From positions 1-43,007 of IMG/VR virus record IMGVR_UViG_3300017963_000404: a stretch of 43,007 nucleotides of DNA. One strand, written 5' to 3'. Positions within the stretch are counted from its first letter, which is position 1, and each line of letters starts with the position of its first letter. Positions 5,670 through 13,578 of this stretch are shown here, one piece after another. The position numbers were made by a program, and so were the translations under genes. The notes beneath the pieces are model-generated. The model saw nothing but the letters and a program-made list of their open reading frames with translations. It was not told the origin of the DNA and did not search any database. This DNA is from a virus.

Positions 5670-5996
5670 ATGGATTTCGAAGATTGGAAAATTTGCGAAC
5701 GAGAGACGGTTTGCCGGAGTATCGAGGATTGCTGCGACTGGTGCAGATTGCAACGGGTGACGTCAGGCTTGGCGGGCCAGGTTTTGCTCAACGATTTGGA
5801 CGCAATCTCAATGGGCATCATTCTTCTTGGTAGGGTTTACAACGACAAACTGCCTGAGGCTAAGACTTGCACGGCGGCCCGTCGTGACTTGCTTGCCCTA
5901 GCATCGATGGTACTCAAGACCGCAGCGGTCAATCTTAAATTCTTGGAAACGCGCTGCGACTGTCCTGATTGTACGTCGGGCGCGCAAGCACACTGA
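5670..5996 (+). CDS. Hypothetical cysteine-rich protein
   Basis: A 108-residue protein starting MDFEDWKICERETVCRS. Cysteines cluster at the N-terminus (CCDWC) and at the C-terminus (CDCPDC), which could pair to hold zinc around a helical core (AISMGIILLGRVYNDKL). ATG 5670 is preceded by GAGGAG. The family is unknown; it sits in the run of small early genes. Confidence 0.5.
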   Translation: MDFEDWKICERETVCRSIEDCCDWCRLQRVTSGLAGQVLLNDLDAISMGIILLGRVYNDKLPEAKTCTAARRDLLALASMVLKTAAVNLKFLETRCDCPDCTSGAQAH

Positions 5997-6007
5997 GGGA
6001 GAAACAC

Positions 6008-6037
6008 ATGGGACGCGAAGTCAAACGGGTATGGTGA
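6008..6037 (+). CDS. Possible 9-residue leader peptide
   Basis: ATG 6008 follows a strong GAGGGAG site and encodes MGREVKRVW before TGA at 6035-6037, three bases before the ATG of the next gene. The next gene has no ribosome binding site of its own, so reinitiation after this leader is plausible. It is too short for any homology support. Confidence 0.4.
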   Translation: MGREVKRVW

Positions 6038-6040
6038 AAC

Positions 6041-6382
6041 ATGAATTACTGGTGGCTATCATTTGCAACCGAAGAGGGCTGCAGGGGCGTCGCGATTGTC
6101 CGCGGTGCGAACATACTTGACGCTGCAAAACGAGCGCACGAATTGCGCATCAACCCTGGTGGGGAAATCCAGGGCTTTGAAATACCGCCAGACGATCCGG
6201 AGGCGATTGCCGAGATCAACGAGCTGGGCGTTGATCGGCTCATATGCCCAGACGAGCTATGGGCTCGTGGGTACAGGAAGCGGTCAGAGCTGCCCGAGAA
6301 TGAAGTCAATGCACATGGTGAGAAGCTTGGGGATTATCTTGATAGCACGACCGAAGTTATCGAGGAAAAAGACAATGAATGA
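6041..6382 (+). CDS. Conserved-looking hypothetical phage protein
   Basis: A 113-residue protein starting MNYWWLSFATEEGCRG. The N-terminal half resembles a small phage protein that I have seen in many genomes without a known function (WWLSF, a GVAIV strand, NPGGEIQGFEIP). The C-terminus is acidic and charged. It lies just after a 9-codon leader and overlaps the following membrane-protein gene by eight bases. Confidence 0.6.
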   Translation: MNYWWLSFATEEGCRGVAIVRGANILDAAKRAHELRINPGGEIQGFEIPPDDPEAIAEINELGVDRLICPDELWARGYRKRSELPENEVNAHGEKLGDYLDSTTEVIEEKDNE

Positions 6383-6509
6383 TCCATGGGCCCCTCTTCG
6401 GCGAGAAGTTAGGCGTGCCGAGATCGGCTGTTCAATCGTGGTGCTTTTCTACATGATCATTCTCGCCTGCGTTACCTGGCAAATTATCCAACTCACCTTT
6501 TGCGGCTGA
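6375..6509 (+). CDS. Small membrane protein, 44 residues
   Basis: ATG 6375 follows GAGG and overlaps the end of the previous gene. The product has a basic N-terminus (PLRREVRRAE) and one hydrophobic segment (SIVVLFYMIILACVTWQII), so a single-pass membrane protein is likely. It closes the rightward block and overlaps the convergent leftward gene by 78 bases. Its function is unknown. Confidence 0.5.
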   Translation: MNDPWAPLRREVRRAEIGCSIVVLFYMIILACVTWQIIQLTFCG

Positions 6510-6650
6510 CGCCCGCTGGCGTTCACGGTCCCGCTTCGCGAGCGCGATGACATCGTCGTGCTCGCGGATAAACTTCTCGAATACGAGCGCAATGCCGACT
6601 AGCGCGATTGACGCAAAAACGAACACGATGATTCCGATGAACTGTGACAT
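6432..6650 (-). CDS. Membrane-anchored small protein, lysis-region candidate
   Basis: A 72-residue protein with an N-terminal transmembrane segment (FIGIIVFVFASIALVGIALV) followed by a charged helical tail. GAGAGG lies nine bases before ATG 6650. It is the last gene of the leftward late unit, after the holin-like gene. The topology, anchor plus charged helix, would fit an inner-membrane spanin, but it is short and I see no matching outer-membrane lipoprotein next to it. It overlaps the rightward gene at 6375-6509 tail to tail. Confidence 0.5.
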   Translation of the reverse strand: MSQFIGIIVFVFASIALVGIALVFEKFIREHDDVIALAKRDRERQRASAAKGELDNLPGNAGENDHVEKHHD

Positions 6651-6853
6651 TAGAATTCGCCTCTCAGGACGGCGAATATAGACCCATCTAGTTTGTGTCG
6701 TCTAGGGCCGGCTAGCCCATACGTGGCGCGGCCTTCAATGCCGCCATAGAGCGTCTCGTTGAAGCGGCGTAGCAAACGGGCTTGCCCATAGGCGCCCAGC
6801 GATGTGTCGATCCCCAGACCGAGGTCGATTGAATTCCGTCCTGGCTTGAGCAA
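6650..6853 (-). CDS. Hypothetical late protein, start uncertain
   Basis: The frame ending at 6650 looks coding near its C-terminus (LGAYGQARLLRRFNETLYGG, then RATYGLAG and a terminal RGEF), with alternating hydrophobic and glycine residues as in beta-strands. The best usable start after the holin-like stop is TTG at 6853 (67 residues), but its ribosome binding site is poor. The same frame is open upstream through the holin-like gene, in the -1 frame relative to it, so a frameshifted product or an overlapping start is also possible. The stop overlaps the next ATG. No function is assigned. Confidence 0.4.
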   Translation of the reverse strand: MLKPGRNSIDLGLGIDTSLGAYGQARLLRRFNETLYGGIEGRATYGLAGPRRHKLDGSIFAVLRGEF

Positions 6854-6876
6854 CGACGCATCGAGGGCGAGGGCAT

Positions 6877-7206
6877 CTAGCTGCCTGTTTGCTTCAGCGT
6901 AGGGTTTTCGGTGTCCTGATTTGCTGCTGCCGCAATTTGTTGCATCTTGAGCTGCGTTCGCCTGGTCGTGTAGTTGCGGGTGGCCGCAACCTTGCCAGTG
7001 ATCGTCGCAGCTGCGCCAGCAACGAGCGTCAATATCACGGTCCATGGCCCACCAGGAATCTGGCCAGTATCGAGCAGTGCAGTCGCGATGCCACCGAGGA
7101 TAGTGATTGCGAAAACCACCCAAATCTCCGCTTGGGTTTTCGCGTTCATTTCGAGTTCAGATGTTTCCTTGCCTGTCCTGGTCGGGTCGTTGGGTTCATT
7201 CGCCAT
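6877..7206 (-). CDS. Holin-like protein with two membrane segments
   Basis: A 109-residue protein with a short charged N-terminus, two hydrophobic segments (EIWVVFAITILGGIATALL and WTVILTLVAGAAATITGKV) separated by a short turn, and a charged C-terminal tail. This is the layout of class II holins, which form the inner-membrane lesion that starts lysis. ATG 7206 has AAAGGA seven bases upstream; the longer frame starts with TTG and lacks a site. It lies in a cluster of membrane genes at the end of the late unit. Holin is inferred from topology and position only. Confidence 0.55.
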   Translation of the reverse strand: MANEPNDPTRTGKETSELEMNAKTQAEIWVVFAITILGGIATALLDTGQIPGGPWTVILTLVAGAAATITGKVAATRNYTTRRTQLKMQQIAAAANQDTENPTLKQTGS

Positions 7207-7220
7207 GTGGTGTCCTTTCG

Positions 7221-7586
7221 TCAACTAGAGCCTGTGTAACCTCTCGCGTCAGTCATTTTATCGAATCTATCGTGTAGCTTATCTACCGAACGTTGCAAAT
7301 GTGACTGCTCATGGGACAGCATCCGAAGGTCTGACCGTATCGAGCTTAGTTCCTTTTCGATACCCTTCATCGTCTCGAGTTGCCGGCCCGTCAGGTCGAC
7401 AATCTGTTTCAATGCATCCGTGGACGATCCTTCAGATTCCATGCTTGCCTTGAGCAAATCCGCAAGGCGAGCGAAGTCCTTGCCATCACCGTTTTTGATC
7501 GCCGCTACTTTTCTGATTGCTAGCTCAGCCAATTTCACAACGGCCAATGCTACCAAGAGCGCCGTGGCATTCTCAACGCTACTCAT
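7221..7586 (-). CDS. Membrane-anchored coiled-coil protein
   Basis: A 121-residue protein starting MSSVENATALLVALAVVKL. An N-terminal hydrophobic segment (about residues 8-28) is followed by a long predicted helix rich in heptad-like charged residues (IEKELSSIRSDLRMLSHEQS, LQRSVDKLHDRF). The layout suits an inner-membrane spanin or another lysis accessory protein. It precedes the holin-like gene with a 14-base gap. The upstream frame extension before ATG 7586 is less likely. Confidence 0.5.
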   Translation of the reverse strand: MSSVENATALLVALAVVKLAELAIRKVAAIKNGDGKDFARLADLLKASMESEGSSTDALKQIVDLTGRQLETMKGIEKELSSIRSDLRMLSHEQSHLQRSVDKLHDRFDKMTDARGYTGSS

Positions 7587-7663
7587 GTCTTTGTGTGTCT
7601 CTAACTGGGGCAGATGGTTGAAAAACAAGTACGCGCATATCCGCTATTGTCCGCGAGTATCTG

Positions 7664-8233
7664 TCAGATTCCAGGGTCAGGCGGGTTTGGATCGACCGGG
7701 GGCGCCATGGTGCAAAAGACAGGCGTCTCCAAATTGACGATTGTTCTCGGCAGGCCGCCAGTGCGGATGAATCGGAGCCTGTAATCAATCGAAGCACCGT
7801 CGCACACCGAACCGCCATAGCGAGCGTTGACTCGCTGGCAATATACCGAATCGAGCTTGCCATCGATCCAACTTGCTACAATCGGCTCGGTTGGCTCACG
7901 TTCCGCATAGTCAGCTAGTTGCGGATAGCGGCGTACCACACTCTCAACGCCATTCTTGCGCCGATAGACGATGTCGTAGTCCATCAATTCTGGCGCGCAT
8001 GTTGAGACACCAAAAGTCGCATCGATTGCGCCGCACGATTGGCTTGCAATCCGATTCTGCAATTGCGTCACTATGCCAGGCGGAGTTGGTCTGATGATTT
8101 GCTCAATGGGTAGCGTTTGATGGTAACCAGCCAAAGCGGTGTCCGAAAAAACGACATCATCACCCATTGCACCTGCGACGGCGCCAATCGTGGTTGCCGT
8201 GGCCAACAAAAAGTAGAGTTTCTTTGGTTCCAT
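7664..8233 (-). CDS. Exported protein with signal peptide, unknown function
   Basis: A 189-residue protein starting MEPKKLYFLLATATTIGAVA, a clear signal sequence or membrane anchor. The mature part has five cysteines (SCGA, STCA, VYCQ, SVCD, VFCT), consistent with disulfides outside the cytoplasm, and ends in a proline-rich tail. ATG 8233 follows GAGGGA and lies eight bases after the upstream stop; an earlier ATG at 8257 is possible. It lies between the LamG gene and the lysis-type genes. I see no endolysin motif in it. Confidence 0.55.
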   Translation of the reverse strand: MEPKKLYFLLATATTIGAVAGAMGDDVVFSDTALAGYHQTLPIEQIIRPTPPGIVTQLQNRIASQSCGAIDATFGVSTCAPELMDYDIVYRRKNGVESVVRRYPQLADYAEREPTEPIVASWIDGKLDSVYCQRVNARYGGSVCDGASIDYRLRFIRTGGLPRTIVNLETPVFCTMAPPVDPNPPDPGI

Positions 8234-8240
8234 TCGTCCC

Positions 8241-10358
8241 TCATCGGCCTTGTTCATAAAGCTTGAGTTTCTCTGCAGCTGTTAGGGCGCGGTCATATAC
8301 TCTACCGTGTTTGACATAACCGTCTAGGTATTGGACCACTGAAGTAAACTCGACCGCTCCAAAAGTTATGCTGTCCCGGTTCGCTATTTGGCCTAACCAA
8401 TCGCCATCAACACCCGAAATAACCTCACTCAGAGTGCACGGTTGTCCATCCAGATCGATATAATAATTGGAATCATCACTAGAAAATGTGACCATATGCC
8501 AGGCCCCTGTAGTGACTGTACCTGCGGCGCAGGATGCAACATCGATACTGTTTTGCAAAGTGGATACCCTAACCCGTGCAAACGGTAGCGATGTAGACGA
8601 CTCAATAGACATGTATAATATATGAGCAGTACTTGCGTGGTCAGCTGAGCCAAAGACGGCAGAATCGCCTGTGAGGGTATCTAGGTAAATCCATGCGTTT
8701 ATCGTTCCGGCCGAATCGCCACTGCGCCAGTCTGATACAGTGTATTTCGCATAGTCACTATTGCCGTCCAAGGACATTCCGGTAGCATCGAGCGCCGCAG
8801 TACCCTGCAGCGTCATCGTTGGAACGCCGTCTGGTACCCTGTCATTGGGGTAGGTACCGTCGGTGTAGGCGGAGGTGAACGGCATATCCAGCACCAGGCC
8901 TTTGTGAAGCGAATCAGTGCTTGCGGCGATGACTCGGCTGCCTTGGGTGTATGCCTGTGCAAACTCAGCTGCCGATACTACCCTGTTGTAAAGTTTTGGC
9001 CCGAAAAACGAACCGCTACACCATCCGCCAGATCCAGGTATTGTTCCTAATACCAGTGGTTCCGTACCATTGACCACGCCTGTGTAAGATCCAGTTGAAT
9101 CAGTTAAGCAGGAGATATCTTGACCGTTAATATATATTGTAATGCCGCTGGGAGATTCGCTGCCATCGTAGGCAAAGCCGAAATGGGTCCATGATCCCTC
9201 ATAAGCTGTTATTGCAGTATCACTGTAACAAAGGATACGGTTTGACGCCGTATTCGTGAACAAGAAGAGTGCTAATACATCCGATGAATTCGCGCCAAAG
9301 GCCCATTCTCGAATACCTGCAGTGTCATCCTTCACGATCATCCAACAACTAGTGGCGTCAGTCATATTGGCCCATACGCTACCCGAGAACGGCTTGTCGT
9401 TACCCGCTCCATCTGTTGGACTAAACACATCTGCGTCGCCAAAGTCGATATAGTCGGATGTACCATTTAGAGTCACGCCGTCGGCACCAAACGTTGGTGG
9501 AGTTCCCGTTGCAGTACCATGGTTACTGTACGGTGTTCGATCACTCGCTACCGTTGCGCTTTGCAGGTATCCGCTAATCAATGGTGCATCAAGCACCAGG
9601 CCCTTGTAAAGCGACCCAGTGCTTGCGGCGATGACTCGGCGGCCTTGCTCATACGCCTGAGCAAACTCGGTAGCAGTCCACTCCCAATCATTGACTCGAA
9701 CGCCTTGTATTTTCCCAGACAGATTATACTGCTCGCCAGCGGCCCTTATGAGGGCGCCAACTGCGATGTTGTCCCGATTCGCTGCATCGGCGAAAAAATC
9801 TCCATTGTCAGATCCATTGACGACTGAGTGAGCCGCGAGCGCCCCGTTGATATAAAGGAGCCATCTAGATCCATTGGTTGTTACACCTATGTGGTAAAAT
9901 GTCGCCGTGCTCAGGGTGCTATCGGTACAGACAGTGGAAAAAACGCCAGCTGCTTTTTTGACGTTAAAACATGCATTTCCAGTACTGCTAATATAAAACA
10001 TAACCACATAGTCGTCGGTAGCTGTATCTGCAGAGGTAAAAACCGCAGCAATGAGACCAGGCAACGAATCAAGATAAACCCAGGCTGATATTGAACCGCT
10101 CGAAAGTGCACCGCTCCAATCTGATACAGCCAAAGAAAACGATTCTGATCCGTCTAGTGTAACGCCGTCCGAGCCTAATACTGGTGTACCTGTTTTGGAC
10201 GTTAAGTGGTAGCCGTATGGCGTTCGGTCGCTAGGTACGTCGCTCGCTTGCAGATACCCGCTGGTCAGTGGTGCATCAAGCACAAGGCCTTTGTGAAGCG
10301 AACCAGGGCCAAATTGAGCCCCAAGCAAAAACGGCAGTAGCAAAATGAAACGTTTCAT
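8241..10358 (-). CDS. Exported protein with three LamG/concanavalin-like domains
   Basis: A 705-residue protein with a signal peptide (MKRFILLLPFLLGAQFG) and three tandem copies of a roughly 220-residue LamG-type lectin domain. Each copy opens with a version of SLHKGLVLDAPLTSGYL, has a DRTPY-like motif soon after, a GVTLDG strand, an ISAWVYLD-type strand, and ends near TATEFAQAYEQGRRVIAAST. LamG domains bind glycans or proteins, so this is a candidate receptor-binding or surface adhesin. ATG 10358 follows AGGTG; upstream codons are not supported. A signal peptide on a fibre-region protein is unusual. The DNA is visibly AT-richer than neighbouring tail genes, which suggests separate acquisition. 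Confidence 0.75.
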   Translation of the reverse strand: MKRFILLLPFLLGAQFGPGSLHKGLVLDAPLTSGYLQASDVPSDRTPYGYHLTSKTGTPVLGSDGVTLDGSESFSLAVSDWSGALSSGSISAWVYLDSLPGLIAAVFTSADTATDDYVVMFYISSTGNACFNVKKAAGVFSTVCTDSTLSTATFYHIGVTTNGSRWLLYINGALAAHSVVNGSDNGDFFADAANRDNIAVGALIRAAGEQYNLSGKIQGVRVNDWEWTATEFAQAYEQGRRVIAASTGSLYKGLVLDAPLISGYLQSATVASDRTPYSNHGTATGTPPTFGADGVTLNGTSDYIDFGDADVFSPTDGAGNDKPFSGSVWANMTDATSCWMIVKDDTAGIREWAFGANSSDVLALFLFTNTASNRILCYSDTAITAYEGSWTHFGFAYDGSESPSGITIYINGQDISCLTDSTGSYTGVVNGTEPLVLGTIPGSGGWCSGSFFGPKLYNRVVSAAEFAQAYTQGSRVIAASTDSLHKGLVLDMPFTSAYTDGTYPNDRVPDGVPTMTLQGTAALDATGMSLDGNSDYAKYTVSDWRSGDSAGTINAWIYLDTLTGDSAVFGSADHASTAHILYMSIESSTSLPFARVRVSTLQNSIDVASCAAGTVTTGAWHMVTFSSDDSNYYIDLDGQPCTLSEVISGVDGDWLGQIANRDSITFGAVEFTSVVQYLDGYVKHGRVYDRALTAAEKLKLYEQGR

Positions 10359-10366
10359 CGTGGCAC

Positions 10367-10852
10367 CTAGTTGAAATGTACCGAGCAGAGAACTAGGCCA
10401 GGGCTCAGGGTGGTCTCTAAACAATGGCCGCACTCTTGGAAGTGCTTTTGGGTCGTAAATGGCGCCGCTGGCAAAGTCTCAGCGACTGCCATACCGACAG
10501 CACCAACCGAGTCTGCAGCGACCGGTGATCGGATAAACCACTCACGAGTGGCCGCTGTGGCTGAGTAGATATAGGCCACCAGATATTTGACGATCCAGCA
10601 ATCAGCACCGTCTCCAACTTGATTGCCGTCATCGTCTCCAAAGACCACACCGATTATATCAGGCTCATCGTTGCCGACGTACGTGAACGCATAGTCAACA
10701 GCCGATGACGGGTGGACGATATAGCCCTTTGTCGTCGTGCCACCGGTCTTATTCGCCATCTTGTAGGCGAGGCCGCCATCAGCCGTAATACCGACCTTGC
10801 CACCAGGAGCAATGGCCACCATGCCGCTCGTTGTCCGCCCAGTGGGTATCAT
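10367..10852 (-). CDS. Hypothetical fibre-region structural protein
   Basis: A 161-residue protein starting MIPTGRTTSGMVAIAPGGKV. Short glycine-rich strands (GGLAYKMANKTGGTTTKGYI) and many beta-prone segments suggest a virion surface protein. Two cysteines lie at ECGHC near the C-terminus. It is coupled to the upstream gene by ATGA at 10849-10852. I do not recognise a named family. Confidence 0.55.
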   Translation of the reverse strand: MIPTGRTTSGMVAIAPGGKVGITADGGLAYKMANKTGGTTTKGYIVHPSSAVDYAFTYVGNDEPDIIGVVFGDDDGNQVGDGADCWIVKYLVAYIYSATAATREWFIRSPVAADSVGAVGMAVAETLPAAPFTTQKHFQECGHCLETTLSPGLVLCSVHFN

Positions 10853-11808
10853 GGCGTGCTCCGTCCGGTTTCGTACCAGACTGCGTCAGCGGAGTTCCAC
10901 TGGACAGTCAGACTGTGCCCCTTGTCGAGCTGAATATTGACCCCGCCGTCGAGTTCGACATTGGTACCGTCGTTGATCGTCACGTGATTGGTGTCATCGG
11001 TGCCAGTCACGATGCACACTTGCCCATCGAGGTCACCATCGTTGATTGATGGGTCAGCGCTGAGGGTCACTGCGCCGCCATTGCCAACGACGCGCGTGAC
11101 CCCCTTGTCACAATCGAAATTCCCATCGGCAGACAGCGATTTGGCCGTTGATGGAATCCACACGGGCGAGTGCGCCTCCACCGTGTGGCAATCCTCGCCA
11201 GTGCCAGAGCCATCAGCCTCACAATAGAATTTCGTGTGGAGGTTGCTATCGAGCTGGACAGATAGCGATTCCTCCACTCCGGCAGCTGGCGTTGCGCTGA
11301 TTTCCATATTGAGAAATCCAGCCGCCCCAGAATCTGCATAGTATTCGTATGGACCGACCTCGATTGACGCATCAAAGACAATATTTCCCGAGCTATTCAT
11401 CCTGGTGTTGGTTCCGTCAAAGTAGGCCTTGAAATCCACAGCCCCAGCGGCACCGAGAGTAAGATTTACCCCATCGGCATTGATTGCCAGGCCATCGGTG
11501 GCGGTTAGCTTCCCGCTCCACACGCAATCGTTGGTGCCGTCCGAACAAATCGAGACCTCACAGGGTGACCCTCCCCCGCAGTCGGTGTGCCACAGTTCGA
11601 ATTGGGTACTCACCGAATTGTAAACGTAATACCAGGGACAACCGGCCCCAAAGCAGGCCTTCACACCATTGCCGAGTTCGAATCCGTTTGCGCTCGTGTT
11701 CTCGGGAATCGCGATGTCGCCACTCGGGTCGTCAGGCCCCCATGCCGAAGCGTCGGGTGGCAGAATGAAAAACGCCGCGCAAGCGGCTAGAACGAAGATC
11801 CATCGCAT
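10849..11808 (-). CDS. Exported fibre-like protein
   Basis: A 319-residue protein with a signal peptide (MRWIFVLAACAAFFILPPDA, likely cleavage after DASA). The mature chain is beta-rich with cysteines and strands typical of fibre or decoration proteins (for example GLAINADGVNLTLGAAGAVD and GGVNIQLDKGHSLTVQWN). The C-terminal part resembles trimeric fibre ends that carry a repeated NDG-turn. The start shares a base with the stop of the upstream gene. It is probably a virion surface or secreted protein; the target is unknown. Confidence 0.6.
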   Translation of the reverse strand: MRWIFVLAACAAFFILPPDASAWGPDDPSGDIAIPENTSANGFELGNGVKACFGAGCPWYYVYNSVSTQFELWHTDCGGGSPCEVSICSDGTNDCVWSGKLTATDGLAINADGVNLTLGAAGAVDFKAYFDGTNTRMNSSGNIVFDASIEVGPYEYYADSGAAGFLNMEISATPAAGVEESLSVQLDSNLHTKFYCEADGSGTGEDCHTVEAHSPVWIPSTAKSLSADGNFDCDKGVTRVVGNGGAVTLSADPSINDGDLDGQVCIVTGTDDTNHVTINDGTNVELDGGVNIQLDKGHSLTVQWNSADAVWYETGRSTP

Positions 11809-12293
11809 CAGAGAACCCCCAGCCTAGTCTTTACCGTGCCCAGGACATCGTCAGCAGTGACTACCCCTGTGCTACCCACGACGCAGGAGAGATAGTCATC
11901 GTTCAGGGGTGTCACAATGAATCGAATCTCATCCGATGCCGAGACCGCCCAGCTCCAGGTATGCTGACCAGCCTGGCTTGTGTGCGCCGTCGCGGTTTGC
12001 TCGAGCGAGGCGACCTTGTAGTTGACATCACCGGTCGGACCGGCAAGGCAGCTCATCGTGATTGTCGTTGCCGCCCCCGTACCACCGCGGTTGTAATCGA
12101 TGTAGACAGTCGCCTGGCTGTAGCCTTTGGTCGGGATGCTGAACGTCCTCGAGCCTGCTGCGGCAGTGAGCGCGACGTTCGTGATTTCGGCAGTGTCCCG
12201 GTTTACCTGTTGGGTCTCGATTGGATAGACGGCGCCGAGAGTGAAAAGCGAAAGACCGATCAAAATCGGCAAGTAGTTGGTGAATTTGCGCAT
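11808..12293 (-). CDS. Exported beta-rich protein
   Basis: A 161-residue protein with an N-terminal signal sequence (MRKFTNYLPILIGLSLFTLG). The mature part has strands and two cysteines (MSCLAG, LSCVVG) and looks like one beta-sandwich domain. AGGAG lies nine bases before ATG 12293. It is the first of the signal-peptide genes after the glycine-rich fibre. Confidence 0.6.
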   Translation of the reverse strand: MRKFTNYLPILIGLSLFTLGAVYPIETQQVNRDTAEITNVALTAAAGSRTFSIPTKGYSQATVYIDYNRGGTGAATTITMSCLAGPTGDVNYKVASLEQTATAHTSQAGQHTWSWAVSASDEIRFIVTPLNDDYLSCVVGSTGVVTADDVLGTVKTRLGVL

Positions 12294-12344
12294 GAGTGTG
12301 GGCTCCTTGCCCTGAATGTATCAATCTGTCGGGATTTTGGAAAT

Positions 12345-13571
12345 CTAGCCGGCGATATCAACGGTGAAGTTGAATAGCTGGGCAGAGTTTCCGCCAGCGG
12401 ATATTGAAAACTGGACGGTGACAACGAGGTCCAATGATGTTGTTGTGTCTACCGTTACACCAGCTGTTGTCACATAAGGGACAACGAGTGGCGTTGCGCC
12501 AAGATAGGCGTACGACATTACGCCACTGGCATACTGGACCCCAGCTCCACCAATCGAATTGACCCGATGATGAAGATCGATCACAAAAAAACCATCATCG
12601 GCAGCGGCAATATTAGCCCTGGAGAAAATGACCGGGCCGCTTAGACCACCAAGCCTGACTCTCAAATCGTAGGTACCACTGACCACGCTCGCGTTACCGC
12701 CAGCCTTGAGGCGGATACTGTCACCAACTTTGAGCGAATTGGCTGGGATTGTGTACGAGCCAGTACTGAACACAGTCTCGGTGGTCGTCGTGTTGATCGA
12801 TGCCGACACTCCATTGTTCGCCACATTATGGACAAGGCCAGTCCAACCGTTGCCATCGTAGGCACGAAAACGCCCTCCGGTGCTGTGCGGATACAGCCCG
12901 CCTTTCTCTGGCGAACTGGCGTCACTGTTCTGCGGATGTACATAAAGACTGGTCCTCACCGGGCTGGCTGCTTTACCAAATGCCATGACCCCGTAACCAT
13001 CTTCAAAGCTTAGGCCGCTAACCCCAGCGCCAGTGCCATCTCCGGTGCCCTGGACACCGATTCCGTTAGAGGCTCCGCCAGTGCCTTTGACACCGATCCC
13101 ATTGGACGAGCCGCCAGTGCCGCTGACCCCATCGCCGATACCGTCGCCAAGACCGACAACACCAGCCCCGTTGCTACCGCCACCAGTACCCTTGACGCCA
13201 GGTTCACTCCCGCCACCCTCTCCCTCAACACCTATTGCGTTGGCCGCGCTATCTCCGACACCCTTGACTCCCGTACCAGTGCCCTCGCCAAATCCCTCGA
13301 CACCCTTGCCATTCGTTGCGCCACCGGTGCCCTTGAGACCTGTGCCATTCGTTGCGCCACCGGTTGCATCGATACCCGCTCCGGCGCCCGTCCCAACGGG
13401 AGTCTGGAGATATTGCATCCAGGTGTAGATGTTGTTGAGCAACCAGTTGAGCTTGCGGGCTGCCGGCCTGGTCGCGACGGCGTAGCCGGCGGCCTTTTCG
13501 CCAGGCGCAGGTTCGACTGTCGTATCAACGTTTGTTGCCCACTGGGGTAGTTTCGTTGGTTGTTCGGCCAT
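12345..13571 (-). CDS. Tail fibre with glycine-rich repeats
   Basis: A 408-residue protein starting MAEQPTKLPQWATNVDTTVE, an N-terminus typical of phage fibres that attach to the baseplate. Residues about 60-180 are imperfect 11-12-residue repeats of the type GVKGTGGASNGIG, expected to form an extended triple helix or beta-helix stem. A C-terminal domain from about 185 has beta-sandwich-like strands and a GGLYPHSTGGRFRAYDGNGW region. It likely forms the distal adhesin stem. Confidence 0.75.
   Translation of the reverse strand: MAEQPTKLPQWATNVDTTVEPAPGEKAAGYAVATRPAARKLNWLLNNIYTWMQYLQTPVGTGAGAGIDATGGATNGTGLKGTGGATNGKGVEGFGEGTGTGVKGVGDSAANAIGVEGEGGGSEPGVKGTGGGSNGAGVVGLGDGIGDGVSGTGGSSNGIGVKGTGGASNGIGVQGTGDGTGAGVSGLSFEDGYGVMAFGKAASPVRTSLYVHPQNSDASSPEKGGLYPHSTGGRFRAYDGNGWTGLVHNVANNGVSASINTTTTETVFSTGSYTIPANSLKVGDSIRLKAGGNASVVSGTYDLRVRLGGLSGPVIFSRANIAAADDGFFVIDLHHRVNSIGGAGVQYASGVMSYAYLGATPLVVPYVTTAGVTVDTTTSLDLVVTVQFSISAGGNSAQLFNFTVDIAG
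13030..13390 (-). repeat. Imperfect DNA repeats coding for the fibre's Gly-rich stem
   Basis: Units of about 33-36 bases recur with variation, reading GCCAGTGCC, GATCCC/GATTCC and GTTGGA-like blocks on the plus strand. They encode the GTGGxxNGxGV peptide repeats. Such arrays can expand or contract by slippage and change stem length. Confidence 0.6.
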
Positions 13572-13578
13572 GGTGTTC

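Noticed and set aside
13033-13428. 131-residue proline-rich rightward ORF
   Set aside because: Reverse-complement shadow of the glycine repeats of the tail fibre.
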